From IMG/VR virus record IMGVR_UViG_3300035698_022552, positions 1 through 22,610 of that record: a DNA stretch of 22,610 bases; one strand, 5' to 3'. Shown in pieces: positions 14,588 through 21,425 of the stretch (positions within the stretch are counted from its first letter, which is position 1; the number at the start of each line of letters is the position of its first letter). Source of the stretch: a virus. Under the pieces are notes generated by a model. The model did no database searches. It was not told the origin of the DNA and saw only the letters and a list, made by a program, of their open reading frames with translations. Made by a program: the position numbers and the translations under genes.

Positions 14588-15322
14588 ATGGAGATTGCTA
14601 CAATTTTACAAACGAACTACCTGAAGCACGCGGAGAAGGACGACTACCACCTGTGCCTCGCCCACTTACTCTATGACCCTGATTACAAGGCATTTTTTAA
14701 GAGAAAGTCAAGAGAGGGTCTAATCGTAATCATGGACAACGGGGTTGTAGAAACAGGCCTGCCAATGGAAATGAATGTGCTCATGGAACTGGCTGCTGAA
14801 ATCGAGGCGACGGAGTTGATCCTGCCAGACTGCCTGAATGATCCTAGAGAGACACTCCGGCTTGGGGCAGACGCCATTGGTCAATGGTACGGAGAACCTG
14901 GGTTAATCGCTGTACCTCAAGGGGAGACTTTCAAGGAGTGGCATGAGTGCTTGAAGGAAATGCTCCTATGGCCTGTAACAACTATCGGCATATCAAAATT
15001 CACTGCCAGATTCACTGGGTCCAGGCTCAGTGTCCTAATGCAATCTCCTGAACTGATCGATAGCCAGTTCGACATCCACTTACTGGGATGCCTCAGCATT
15101 GGGAATGAAATACAGGAGATTGAGGCAAATTTCCCTGGTAGAGTCCGAGGAGTGGATAGCGGGATAGCTGCCATAGCTACTCAAGAGGATACCAAGATTA
15201 GCGACATCGCAGACGGGGACCGGATCGACGTACCGCTGGACTTTTTCAGCACCGATCTGGATGAGGTATTGCTGGTAACTAATATCGCCGAGTGGAAGGC
15301 GATGTGTAAGGGGTGGATTTAA
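14588..15322 (+). CDS. dpdA: DpdA-like DNA 7-deazaguanine transglycosylase
   Basis: A 244-residue TIM-barrel protein related to tRNA-guanine transglycosylase, of the compact type found in phages with deazaguanine DNA (DpdA). Matching elements: IMDNGVVETG (Asp50), LILPDCLND (Asp81), AVPQGET (110-114), TTIGISKF, DIHLLGC and RGVDSGIAA (Asp190). Two of the Asp residues are candidates for the general acid and the nucleophile. It lacks the C-terminal zinc site of bacterial Tgt, as expected for phage DpdA. GGGAGGAG precedes the ATG. With queD, queE and folE in the same operon, insertion of a deazaguanine into phage DNA is the simplest reading; tRNA as substrate is the main alternative. Confidence 0.8.
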   Translation: MEIATILQTNYLKHAEKDDYHLCLAHLLYDPDYKAFFKRKSREGLIVIMDNGVVETGLPMEMNVLMELAAEIEATELILPDCLNDPRETLRLGADAIGQWYGEPGLIAVPQGETFKEWHECLKEMLLWPVTTIGISKFTARFTGSRLSVLMQSPELIDSQFDIHLLGCLSIGNEIQEIEANFPGRVRGVDSGIAAIATQEDTKISDIADGDRIDVPLDFFSTDLDEVLLVTNIAEWKAMCKGWI

Positions 15323-15843
15323 TGAAGAATAAAAAGATGAAATTGGGGTATACATGCGGACCGCACTCAAATGGGAAGACTGGAATGCAAACATCACTCA
15401 AATTAGAGAAAAGCTTCGCGGATTCATTGCCCGCGAAACTTGGATCAGATAGATTTGAATATGTCAGGAATGGAAGATATGGAGAGATTAGGCCAAGCAA
15501 TGACAGGCATGGAAAACTCTCAACAAAAGGGGAGGCAAAAGGCATAGCTGCACTGTGGGTGCGAGGGGAAGACGCATACACTTTTCCTAGAACTACTGGA
15601 GAAGAGACCGGCGGCCCTGTAGAATTACATGTTACAAGCGTAGATGAATATAGAGTCAGGTTCGAATTCCCAGGGGAAGAATGGTCAGCTCGATCGCCGA
15701 GTGTGCAACAGTCATTTACAGCAGACACTACACTCAATGAGTGCATTCGTGTGACTTGTAGATTTCATTCCAGGGATAGCCTCCAGTGTACATTTAAAGA
15801 AATTTCGATTGGCAAAAACGGTAAATGCAGCAAGGAGGAGTAA
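15322..15843 (+). CDS. Orphan protein between dpdA and the PurA/PurZ gene
   Basis: A 173-residue protein. ATG 15322 overlaps the dpdA stop (TAATG) and is preferred over a GTG nine bases upstream. No family recognised. The N-terminus is basic and Gly/Lys-rich (MKNKKMKLGYTCGPHSNGK). The remainder appears beta-rich, with ELHVTSVDEYRVRFEFPGEEW and TCRFHSRDSLQCTFKEISIG. Four cysteines occur but no clear zinc motif. There is no signal peptide or membrane segment. Its position inside the modification block suggests a role there, such as acting on the inserted base or assisting the transglycosylase, but that is context only. Confidence 0.6.
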   Translation: MKNKKMKLGYTCGPHSNGKTGMQTSLKLEKSFADSLPAKLGSDRFEYVRNGRYGEIRPSNDRHGKLSTKGEAKGIAALWVRGEDAYTFPRTTGEETGGPVELHVTSVDEYRVRFEFPGEEWSARSPSVQQSFTADTTLNECIRVTCRFHSRDSLQCTFKEISIGKNGKCSKEE

Positions 15844-17034
15844 ATGGGAGAAACAGTAGCAGTAATTGATGCACTATGGGGAGATAGTGGGAAGGGTAAG
15901 ATAGTCGATTACCTGGTCAATAACCAGACGTTCGACTACACTGTGAGATTCAACGGGGGGTCCAATGCTGGGCATAGCGTCGAGACCGACGACGGAACAA
16001 GGCACAAGGTTCACATCCTCCCTGCTGCCGTATTCACACCGGGGGTAAGGTGCTGCCTAGGTGCTGGGATGGTAGTTGATCCTGTTAAGCTAATTCAGGA
16101 GATAGAAAAGGTTGACAGAGCAGTCAACCTAATGATCGATCTCAGGTGCCACGTAGTCACTCAATTTCATGTGGTCAAAGACCAGGAGAATGAAGCGACA
16201 TTAGGCAAGTCCAAGATCGGGACAACACTCACAGGAAATGGTCCTGCGTACGCTGACAAGGCATTTCGGTCAGGCATCCGAATGGGAGATCTGCTGCTGC
16301 CTGGTTACGTGCTTGAGCATGCGCTTAGGAAATCATTAGGGTATTTCGACGGCACAGACTTGCACAATGTGCTGAGCCGTTGCGGTGAGATACTTGAGAA
16401 ATACTTCACGGATGTGGCAATTGAACTTAACACTGCGATTGACCAGGGAGATTCAGTTCTCTTCGCGGGGGCTCATGGTACTCTACTTGACATAGACTAC
16501 GGTGAGTACCCTAATGTCACTTCTTCCTCTTGCACAGCCAGTGGCATTGGAACAGGGGCTGGAGTAAGTTTGAGAAAAGTCAAAGAGGTAATTGGGGTGG
16601 TCAAGGCTTACGTGACCAGGGTGGGGGCTGGCATGATGCCTTCAGAGATGAACTTCCGTGAGGCAGATATAGTTAGGGAGGCGGGTAAGGAGTTCGGGAC
16701 AACAACTGGTCGACCGAGGAGAATAGGGTGGCTAGACATCCCTCAGGTCAGTTATGCCGCGATGCTCAACGGGTTCGACTACTTGGCTATCACATTGCTA
16801 GACGTCCTGTCCGGCCTTGATGCCCTCCAGATCTGCACCAGGTATCGCAACAACGGGACTGCGGAGTATACAGTAATGAAGCCGTGGAAGGAGGACCTCC
16901 AGGCATGCAGGAGCCTGCTCGACTTACCTAAGGAGGCTAGGAGATATGTAGATTACATCGAAGAGGTCGTCGGCGTACCGGTGAAGATGATTTCCGTGGG
17001 TCCAAGGCGTAACCAAATGATAGATATGAGGTAA
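15844..17034 (+). CDS. purA/purZ: Adenylosuccinate synthetase family protein (PurA/PurZ)
   Basis: A 396-residue enzyme that joins aspartate to a purine nucleotide. Ordinary PurA acts on IMP; phage PurZ acts on dGMP to start 2-aminoadenine synthesis. Landmarks: WGDSGKGK P-loop (12-19), GGSNAGHS (His44), IGTTLTGNGPAYADK, GAHGTLLDIDYGEYP, TRVGAGMMPSEM, EFGTTTGRPRRIGWLD and VGPRRNQM. Against E. coli PurA the P-loop Glu is Ser15 while the general-base Asp (Asp14) is kept, and the guanine-binding TKLD motif reads TLLD, keeping Asp. Length lies between archaeal (about 340) and bacterial (about 430) PurA. Adjacency to a DNA polymerase gene and to a DUF550 domain favours a PurZ or PurZ0-like role; host-like PurA activity is not excluded. 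Confidence 0.88.
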   Translation: MGETVAVIDALWGDSGKGKIVDYLVNNQTFDYTVRFNGGSNAGHSVETDDGTRHKVHILPAAVFTPGVRCCLGAGMVVDPVKLIQEIEKVDRAVNLMIDLRCHVVTQFHVVKDQENEATLGKSKIGTTLTGNGPAYADKAFRSGIRMGDLLLPGYVLEHALRKSLGYFDGTDLHNVLSRCGEILEKYFTDVAIELNTAIDQGDSVLFAGAHGTLLDIDYGEYPNVTSSSCTASGIGTGAGVSLRKVKEVIGVVKAYVTRVGAGMMPSEMNFREADIVREAGKEFGTTTGRPRRIGWLDIPQVSYAAMLNGFDYLAITLLDVLSGLDALQICTRYRNNGTAEYTVMKPWKEDLQACRSLLDLPKEARRYVDYIEEVVGVPVKMISVGPRRNQMIDMR

Positions 17035-17038
17035 GTAG

Positions 17039-19516
17039 ATGGATTCAAGTTACCAAAAGAGCCAATGCTCAATCTGCAAAATGAACCTGGCTGAGAGAAT
17101 CCCGACCCAGTTTAGTGACCGTCAAACCCTGGTGGCTTTTGTCAAGCATAAGCCATCAGGGGATGACGAGGCTGCATTCTCTGGAGCGTATGGGAAGGTA
17201 CTGAGGGAGATATTAGCGAAATCTCCTATCAATTTCGAAGACATAATGTTTACTTACGCACTATCTTGTAAGGGCAGCAAACCAAAAATAGGCGAGATTC
17301 GTGCGTGCAATCTGCGATTAATGAGTGAATTGAAAAAGGGAAATCCAGCAGTTATCGTCGCCCTTGGTAAGGATGCGCTGCATGCGTTGGACAACCGCTT
17401 GGTGATGAAGAATGTCCGAGGGCGATGCATTACAATCCAGGGTTACCGAGTTGTCCCAACGGCTGACCCTGAAGCACTGCTAGCGCTGCCGGACGGGTTC
17501 AGGCAATTCAAACGTGAGGTCCTCTTCGCAGTCGACGTCGCTATGGGCCTTGAGGAGCCAGTTATTGACCCTCCTTTGGTCAACTATCGATTCGCAGACA
17601 CCCAGGAGAAGTTCGATAAGCTAATGGTTTATTTGGAAAAGGTCAAGCCTGAGTACACAGCAGTAGACATTGAGACCACCGGCCTGGACCCTTCCAAGGA
17701 AGACATCATTAGTGTCTCGCTAACTACCCGGCGTGAGAGCGCCTTTATCGTAGACTGGGTAAATCTCATAGACAACAACACAGACAATTTTGAAAGGCTC
17801 AACCGGTTCCTGGGAAATACCGAGGTCATCTACCATAATGGCATGTTTGATGACCTGTTCCTCCAGGCTAAGGGGATGACCCCAAACTTCGTTCATGACA
17901 CCATGCTATCATCATATACATTATGCGAGGATCAGGGCTCACATGGCTTGAAGCCACTGTCCTCTGACTACTACAATGCTCCTGATTACGATGTGCAGAT
18001 GAAGAATTTTGTGAGAGGTCGCAGGCTATTCCAACCTGATATTGGCGTGCCTCCATTCACGTTAACCGACTGGAAAGACCCCCTGGTGAGAAAGAAGATA
18101 GCCGAGTATAATGGAGCAGATAGCGATTACACGTTCAGGTTACATGAAGACCTTATTGAAGAGATGAAGATGGATAAGGTAGACCACCTACCAAGAAACT
18201 TGCTCATCCCTGCCGCTAAACATTTTATCAGACTTAAGCAAGACGGGATGCTCGTCGACCAGAAGTATCATGATGCATTAGGCAATAGATGGTCAGACGA
18301 GATTAAGGAATTAGAGATCAAAATGAGGTCCTTTTCAGGCGCTGAATATATCAACTTGGGGAGTACTCAGCAGATAGCCAAGTATCTCTTCGACACTCTC
18401 AAGCTCAAGCCTATGAAAGGGCGTGTCGGAGAGACTATAGACCAAGACTCCTTGCTCGAAGAGATAGGAATGGTTTTGGACCCAGAAGCCCAAGGATATT
18501 TCAAAGAGGCATCCTCGGCGGTCTTTAGCAACATGACTCCTAGGAGCACAGGCATATATATGCTGTACCTCCTGGCTGATCAACATCCATTCCCGCGTCT
18601 CCTGGTAAATCACCGGCTGACGATGAAGAAGTACGGGACATACTATGAGGGCATCAAGAAACTGATAGATGACAAGGGAAGGATCAGGCCGGACTTTAAA
18701 TTGCACGGTACGAGGACAGGCAGACTATCTTCTACTCGACCTAACGTGCATGGCATCCCTAAGCTAAAAGAGATTCGTCGGTGCTTCAAAGCTGACGACG
18801 GGTACACGATAGTCGGGGCTGATTATTCGCAAGCTGAAATTAGAATGCTGGCGCATCTAGCTGATGATGATAGACTTATTCAGGCACTGGACGCACAGGA
18901 CATTCATTATGAGATAGGCAAAGAGTTGTTCGGAATGACTGACGCAGAAATGGATGCCCTCTCAGTTGACGAACGGAAGACCAAGAGACGTGCCAGTAAG
19001 ACCATAGCCTTCGGTCTCATATATGGCAGGGGAGTCAAGAGCCTCGCGACGCAAATGGGAGTAGCTATAGAAGAAGCTGAGGAATTCATCGAAAGGTTCT
19101 TCTTAATGATGCCACGAGTAAGGTCCTGGATAAAACGTCAGGAGGCAACAGTCATGCGCGATCGTGAGGTCGTTTCTATATATGGTCGTAAACGACGCTT
19201 CCCATTTACGCCGACCAAAAACTCAATATCAAAGATTAAGCGCCAAGCTGTGAATATGCCTATACAGAGCAGCGTCAGTGACATGACTCTGCTGGCTAAT
19301 ATAGATATCTTGCGGATTCTTAAAGAGCGTGAGATACCCGCCCTAGCAGGTCCTCACATACATGACGGGTTTTTGATAACTGTAAAAAACGAGTATTTAG
19401 ATGAAGCGGTGGATGTGGTAAAAAGGAGGATGAGCGATGTCGGGTTTGATACAAGAGTTAATTTTGCGAGTGAAACTGAGGTAGGTCCTACGTGGGGTGA
19501 CCTGAAGGTGATATAG
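17039..19516 (+). CDS. Family A DNA polymerase with UDG-like N-domain and 3'-5' exonuclease
   Basis: An 825-residue replicative polymerase. Residues 1-165 resemble a family 4 uracil-DNA glycosylase: four Fe-S-type cysteines (10, 13, 77, 90) and PAVIVALGKDAL survive, but the GEAPG and HPS catalytic motifs are replaced (KHKPSG, TADPEALL), so it is probably inactive. A DEDDy exonuclease follows: VDIETTGLD (Asp210, Glu212), HNGMFDD and EYNGADSDY. The polymerase part has motif A DYSQAEIR (Asp595), motif B RRASKTIAFGLIYG (Lys654, Phe658, Tyr662) and motif C HIHDGF (Asp776). Motif C reads HDG rather than the usual HDE. It lies four bases after the PurA/PurZ gene, an arrangement like the PurZ-linked DpoZ polymerases; DpoZ membership is inferred. 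Confidence 0.9.
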   Translation: MDSSYQKSQCSICKMNLAERIPTQFSDRQTLVAFVKHKPSGDDEAAFSGAYGKVLREILAKSPINFEDIMFTYALSCKGSKPKIGEIRACNLRLMSELKKGNPAVIVALGKDALHALDNRLVMKNVRGRCITIQGYRVVPTADPEALLALPDGFRQFKREVLFAVDVAMGLEEPVIDPPLVNYRFADTQEKFDKLMVYLEKVKPEYTAVDIETTGLDPSKEDIISVSLTTRRESAFIVDWVNLIDNNTDNFERLNRFLGNTEVIYHNGMFDDLFLQAKGMTPNFVHDTMLSSYTLCEDQGSHGLKPLSSDYYNAPDYDVQMKNFVRGRRLFQPDIGVPPFTLTDWKDPLVRKKIAEYNGADSDYTFRLHEDLIEEMKMDKVDHLPRNLLIPAAKHFIRLKQDGMLVDQKYHDALGNRWSDEIKELEIKMRSFSGAEYINLGSTQQIAKYLFDTLKLKPMKGRVGETIDQDSLLEEIGMVLDPEAQGYFKEASSAVFSNMTPRSTGIYMLYLLADQHPFPRLLVNHRLTMKKYGTYYEGIKKLIDDKGRIRPDFKLHGTRTGRLSSTRPNVHGIPKLKEIRRCFKADDGYTIVGADYSQAEIRMLAHLADDDRLIQALDAQDIHYEIGKELFGMTDAEMDALSVDERKTKRRASKTIAFGLIYGRGVKSLATQMGVAIEEAEEFIERFFLMMPRVRSWIKRQEATVMRDREVVSIYGRKRRFPFTPTKNSISKIKRQAVNMPIQSSVSDMTLLANIDILRILKEREIPALAGPHIHDGFLITVKNEYLDEAVDVVKRRMSDVGFDTRVNFASETEVGPTWGDLKVI

Positions 19517-19525
19517 GGGAGCCTA

Positions 19526-20677
19526 ATGGAAGAAGATGCTAGAATCTGTTCCAAGTGCGGCATTTGGAAACCTTACACTGAAATGGTCAAAAACAAGAAT
19601 AATAAAGACGGTATGCATCATTGGTGCAAAAAATGTAGTGCGATAAAAAGTAAACTCAGACGCGATTTGCACAAAAAGAAAGGCCTTTGCAAGGAATGCA
19701 GCGAGTCTCACCTGCCAGAAAGTATCTATTGCCAAAAGCATCTCGATAAGTGTAATGCTGAGAGTGCGGTCAGAAGAAAGCGGCGTAAAGAGGTCGGCCT
19801 CTGCACATATTGTGACAAACCCCACTTGCCAGAAAGTATCTATTGCCAAAAGCATCTTGATAAGCACAATGCACACAATACAGCCAGAAGGAAGCGGCAT
19901 AGAGAAAATGGTCTATGTATGGACTGCGACAGACCCCACTTGCCAGGAGGTACTTATTGCCAAAAGCATCTTGATGAGCACAATGTGTCCGCTACAGCCT
20001 GGAACAAGCGGCACAAAGAGGCTGGACTTTGCCAGGACTGCAAGAAATCTCACTTACCTAACAGTGCCTATTGCCAGGAGCATCTTGATAGGAGTCATGC
20101 CCGTAGTGCAGTCAGGAGAAAGCGGCTCACTGAGAATTGCATCTGTCATCTATGCGGTAATTCGACAGGAGGAGGAGCCTACTGCGCAAAATGCAGCATC
20201 GCAGGTAATCTCAGCAAAGGGATCCTTGACGATCTATCGTCAAACAATCAGTCAAAGGGAGGTCGGCATTGGGAGACCTTGGTCGCCTTTACTAAAGCAG
20301 ACTTACTGACACACGTAGCCTATTGGCGCAAGGTGCAGGGTATCCCAGGTCAAGATAAAGTAGACATTCATCATATAATTTTCAAAAGTGAGCTACGCTG
20401 GGAAATCGTAGGCGATAGAAATTGGAATATCGTCTGGGACCTAAGCAACCTCATACCAATATCCAAGAAGTCCCACCAGGCGTTACACGGAGGAGACTTG
20501 AGCCAGCTGCATCCGAAGGTCAGGGAGTACATAGAAGAAAAAAGAGAAAACCTCCAAGGGCCAGTTAAGGCCCTTAGAGGCTTAAAGTTTAATTCCGATC
20601 AGGAGGCGTTAGGACCTTTCGCAACGACCTCCTGGCTTCCTCCCGGTCAGGCAATCGCTCCTCCTCCTGCCTCATAG
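19526..20677 (+). CDS. HNH endonuclease with expanded zinc-knuckle repeats (copy 2)
   Basis: A 383-residue paralogue of the HNH protein at 10511. Order: N-terminal zinc ribbon CSKC...CKKC; four 38-residue knuckles of the form GLCxxC...HLPxSxYCQKHLD; a final CHLC...YCAKC; then the HNH core with DIHHIIF (His282, His283), LSNLIPI and KSHQALH. The HNH cores are clearly similar, so the copies share an origin within this virus lineage. Past the point where copy 1 ends (EYIEEKRE), about 45 extra residues of low complexity follow and are encoded across a terminator-like hairpin and antisense to the convergent gene, so stop-codon loss is likely. GGGGAG precedes the ATG. It probably acts as a homing nuclease next to the polymerase gene. 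Confidence 0.82.
   Translation: MEEDARICSKCGIWKPYTEMVKNKNNKDGMHHWCKKCSAIKSKLRRDLHKKKGLCKECSESHLPESIYCQKHLDKCNAESAVRRKRRKEVGLCTYCDKPHLPESIYCQKHLDKHNAHNTARRKRHRENGLCMDCDRPHLPGGTYCQKHLDEHNVSATAWNKRHKEAGLCQDCKKSHLPNSAYCQEHLDRSHARSAVRRKRLTENCICHLCGNSTGGGAYCAKCSIAGNLSKGILDDLSSNNQSKGGRHWETLVAFTKADLLTHVAYWRKVQGIPGQDKVDIHHIIFKSELRWEIVGDRNWNIVWDLSNLIPISKKSHQALHGGDLSQLHPKVREYIEEKRENLQGPVKALRGLKFNSDQEALGPFATTSWLPPGQAIAPPPAS
19682..20137 (+). repeat. Four 114-bp tandem repeats inside the HNH gene
   Basis: In-frame units start at 19682, 19796, 19910 and 20024, each encoding 38 residues with C-x2-C, HLP and YCQKHLD or YCQEHLD. Nucleotide identity is highest between the first two units, for example the shared AGTATCTATTGCCAAAAGCA, implying recent duplication. 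A degenerate fifth knuckle follows from 20138. Confidence 0.85.
20551..20580 (-). terminator. Terminator hairpin between convergent operons
   Basis: CCTC-C-AAGGGCC-AGTTAA-GGCCCTT-A-GAGG: eleven pairs with one mismatch and a 6-base loop. On the minus strand it is followed by TTTTCTCTTTTTT (complement of 20538-20550), a strong intrinsic terminator for the leftward operon, whose last stop is at 20589. On the plus strand the downstream tract (CTTAAAGTTT) is weaker, so it may be only partly bidirectional. Confidence 0.7.
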
Positions 20678-20789
20678 ATGCGACAACCAACCGGGCCGCA
20701 ATGCCAGAGTAATCTGGACTCTTATCATCAAGCATATCAATAAGCTCGTGGATTACCCCTCGTATGAACTTATAGTCCTTTGCTTTCAT
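20589..20789 (-). CDS. Small charged orphan protein, last gene of the leftward operon
   Basis: A 66-residue protein (MKAKDYKFIRGVIHELIDML at the start) that looks entirely helical and is rich in Arg, Glu and Asp. Its ATG overlaps the stop of the upstream gene (ATGA), indicating coupling, and its own Shine-Dalgarno is weak. It ends nine bases before the terminator hairpin. Its 3' part lies antisense to the C-terminal extension of the HNH gene. No family recognised. Confidence 0.6.
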   Translation of the reverse strand: MKAKDYKFIRGVIHELIDMLDDKSPDYSGIAARLVVASMRQEEERLPDREEARRSLRKVLTPPDRN

Positions 20790-20980
20790 CGCACGCCCAG
20801 AGAGTCATCTTCGGTCATTTTGGCAATGCTCATAGCTGCTCCCAGCAGGCCTTTCTTGGCCAGTTGGTCGGATGCATCTGTTACCTGGTCGGTGCCTCTT
20901 TTTATCCTAGTCCCTTTGACTGCCTTATAGATGCACAGGACTGCCAGTATCGGTAATATGACTGCTGCAATCTCTAACAT
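20786..20980 (-). CDS. Small single-pass membrane protein
   Basis: A 64-residue protein starting at ATG 20980, chosen because AAGGAAGGGAG lies just upstream; a longer frame back to 21037 would overlap the previous gene without a ribosome binding site. The N-terminus MLEIAAVILPILAVLCIY is one hydrophobic segment, followed by a basic stretch (KAVKGTRIKRG) and a soluble tail of about 40 residues. Topology is probably N-out with the tail in the cytoplasm. Size would allow a spanin- or holin-like part, but no lysis gene is adjacent, so the role is unknown. Confidence 0.65.
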   Translation of the reverse strand: MLEIAAVILPILAVLCIYKAVKGTRIKRGTDQVTDASDQLAKKGLLGAAMSIAKMTEDDSLGVR

Positions 20981-21000
20981 TTTATCTCCCTTCCTTATAG

Positions 21001-21225
21001 TTAAGGACTCGTAGCGGCTGCTTCCCAGCATCGCCATGATCTGTCCTTTATCCGTTTAGCGTGGTCGGCGACGATCTGGTCCTTGCTCAAGCGCATGAAC
21101 TCCGTCTGAAAAATGACGTTCCATTGATCCTCACCGGGTCGATACATCTCCTCCGCAAGGTCAGCTGCTTGATCAAGCAGCCGGTCCCTCACATCTATGT
21201 CTTTCTGGTTGATAAACAAGTTCAC
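21001..21225 (-). CDS. Orphan small protein with GTG start
   Basis: A 74-residue helical protein. AAGGAGG lies five bases before the GTG at 21225, which also overlaps the stop of the preceding gene (GTGA). The middle part (QAADLAEEMYRPGEDQWNVIFQTEFMRL) is similar in pattern to the next gene upstream, where RFADEV and EEWAKDWSGVFHDEMERL occur: an acidic helix, a W-x-x-x-F segment, then an E-F/M-x-R-L motif. The two may be diverged tandem duplicates. Function unknown. Confidence 0.65.
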   Translation of the reverse strand: MNLFINQKDIDVRDRLLDQAADLAEEMYRPGEDQWNVIFQTEFMRLSKDQIVADHAKRIKDRSWRCWEAAATSP

Positions 21226-21425
21226 TTTGGCCTCCTTGTCAGCTTCATCTCAATGCACAGGCGCTCCATTTCGTCGTGGAATACTCCGCTCCAGTCTTTT
21301 GCCCATTCTTCTCGACCAGCTTGAGGCTCCTGCCCACACACCTCGTCTGCAAAGCGGGAGGCGTGAGGGATCAGAGCTTTCCTCTGCTTAATGTGCTCTT
21401 CATTCACCGGCGGGGGTTCCATCAT
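21222..21425 (-). CDS. Orphan small protein, possible paralogue of its neighbour
   Basis: A 67-residue protein whose ATG (21425) overlaps the stop of the Myb-like gene (ATGA), with AAGGAG ten bases upstream. A Pro-rich start (MMEPPPVNEE) is followed by two predicted helices containing EEWAKDWSGVFHDEMERL. The spacing of Trp, Phe and the E-x-x-R-L-like end resembles the next gene downstream, suggesting duplication. No known domain, and no membrane or zinc motif. Confidence 0.62.
   Translation of the reverse strand: MMEPPPVNEEHIKQRKALIPHASRFADEVCGQEPQAGREEWAKDWSGVFHDEMERLCIEMKLTRRPK

Noticed and set aside
15279-15746. Minus-strand frame opposite the orphan at 15322
   Set aside because: No supporting start signals; the plus strand has coupled overlap with dpdA and a continuous co-directional operon.
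19682-20137. CRISPR-like array
   Set aside because: The repeats are 114 bp, contiguous, in frame and encode zinc knuckles; there are no unique spacers.
19755-20309. Alternative plus-strand frame through the HNH repeats
   Set aside because: Kept open by the tandem 114-bp repeats; its translation loses the zinc ligands and HNH motif that the chosen frame shows.
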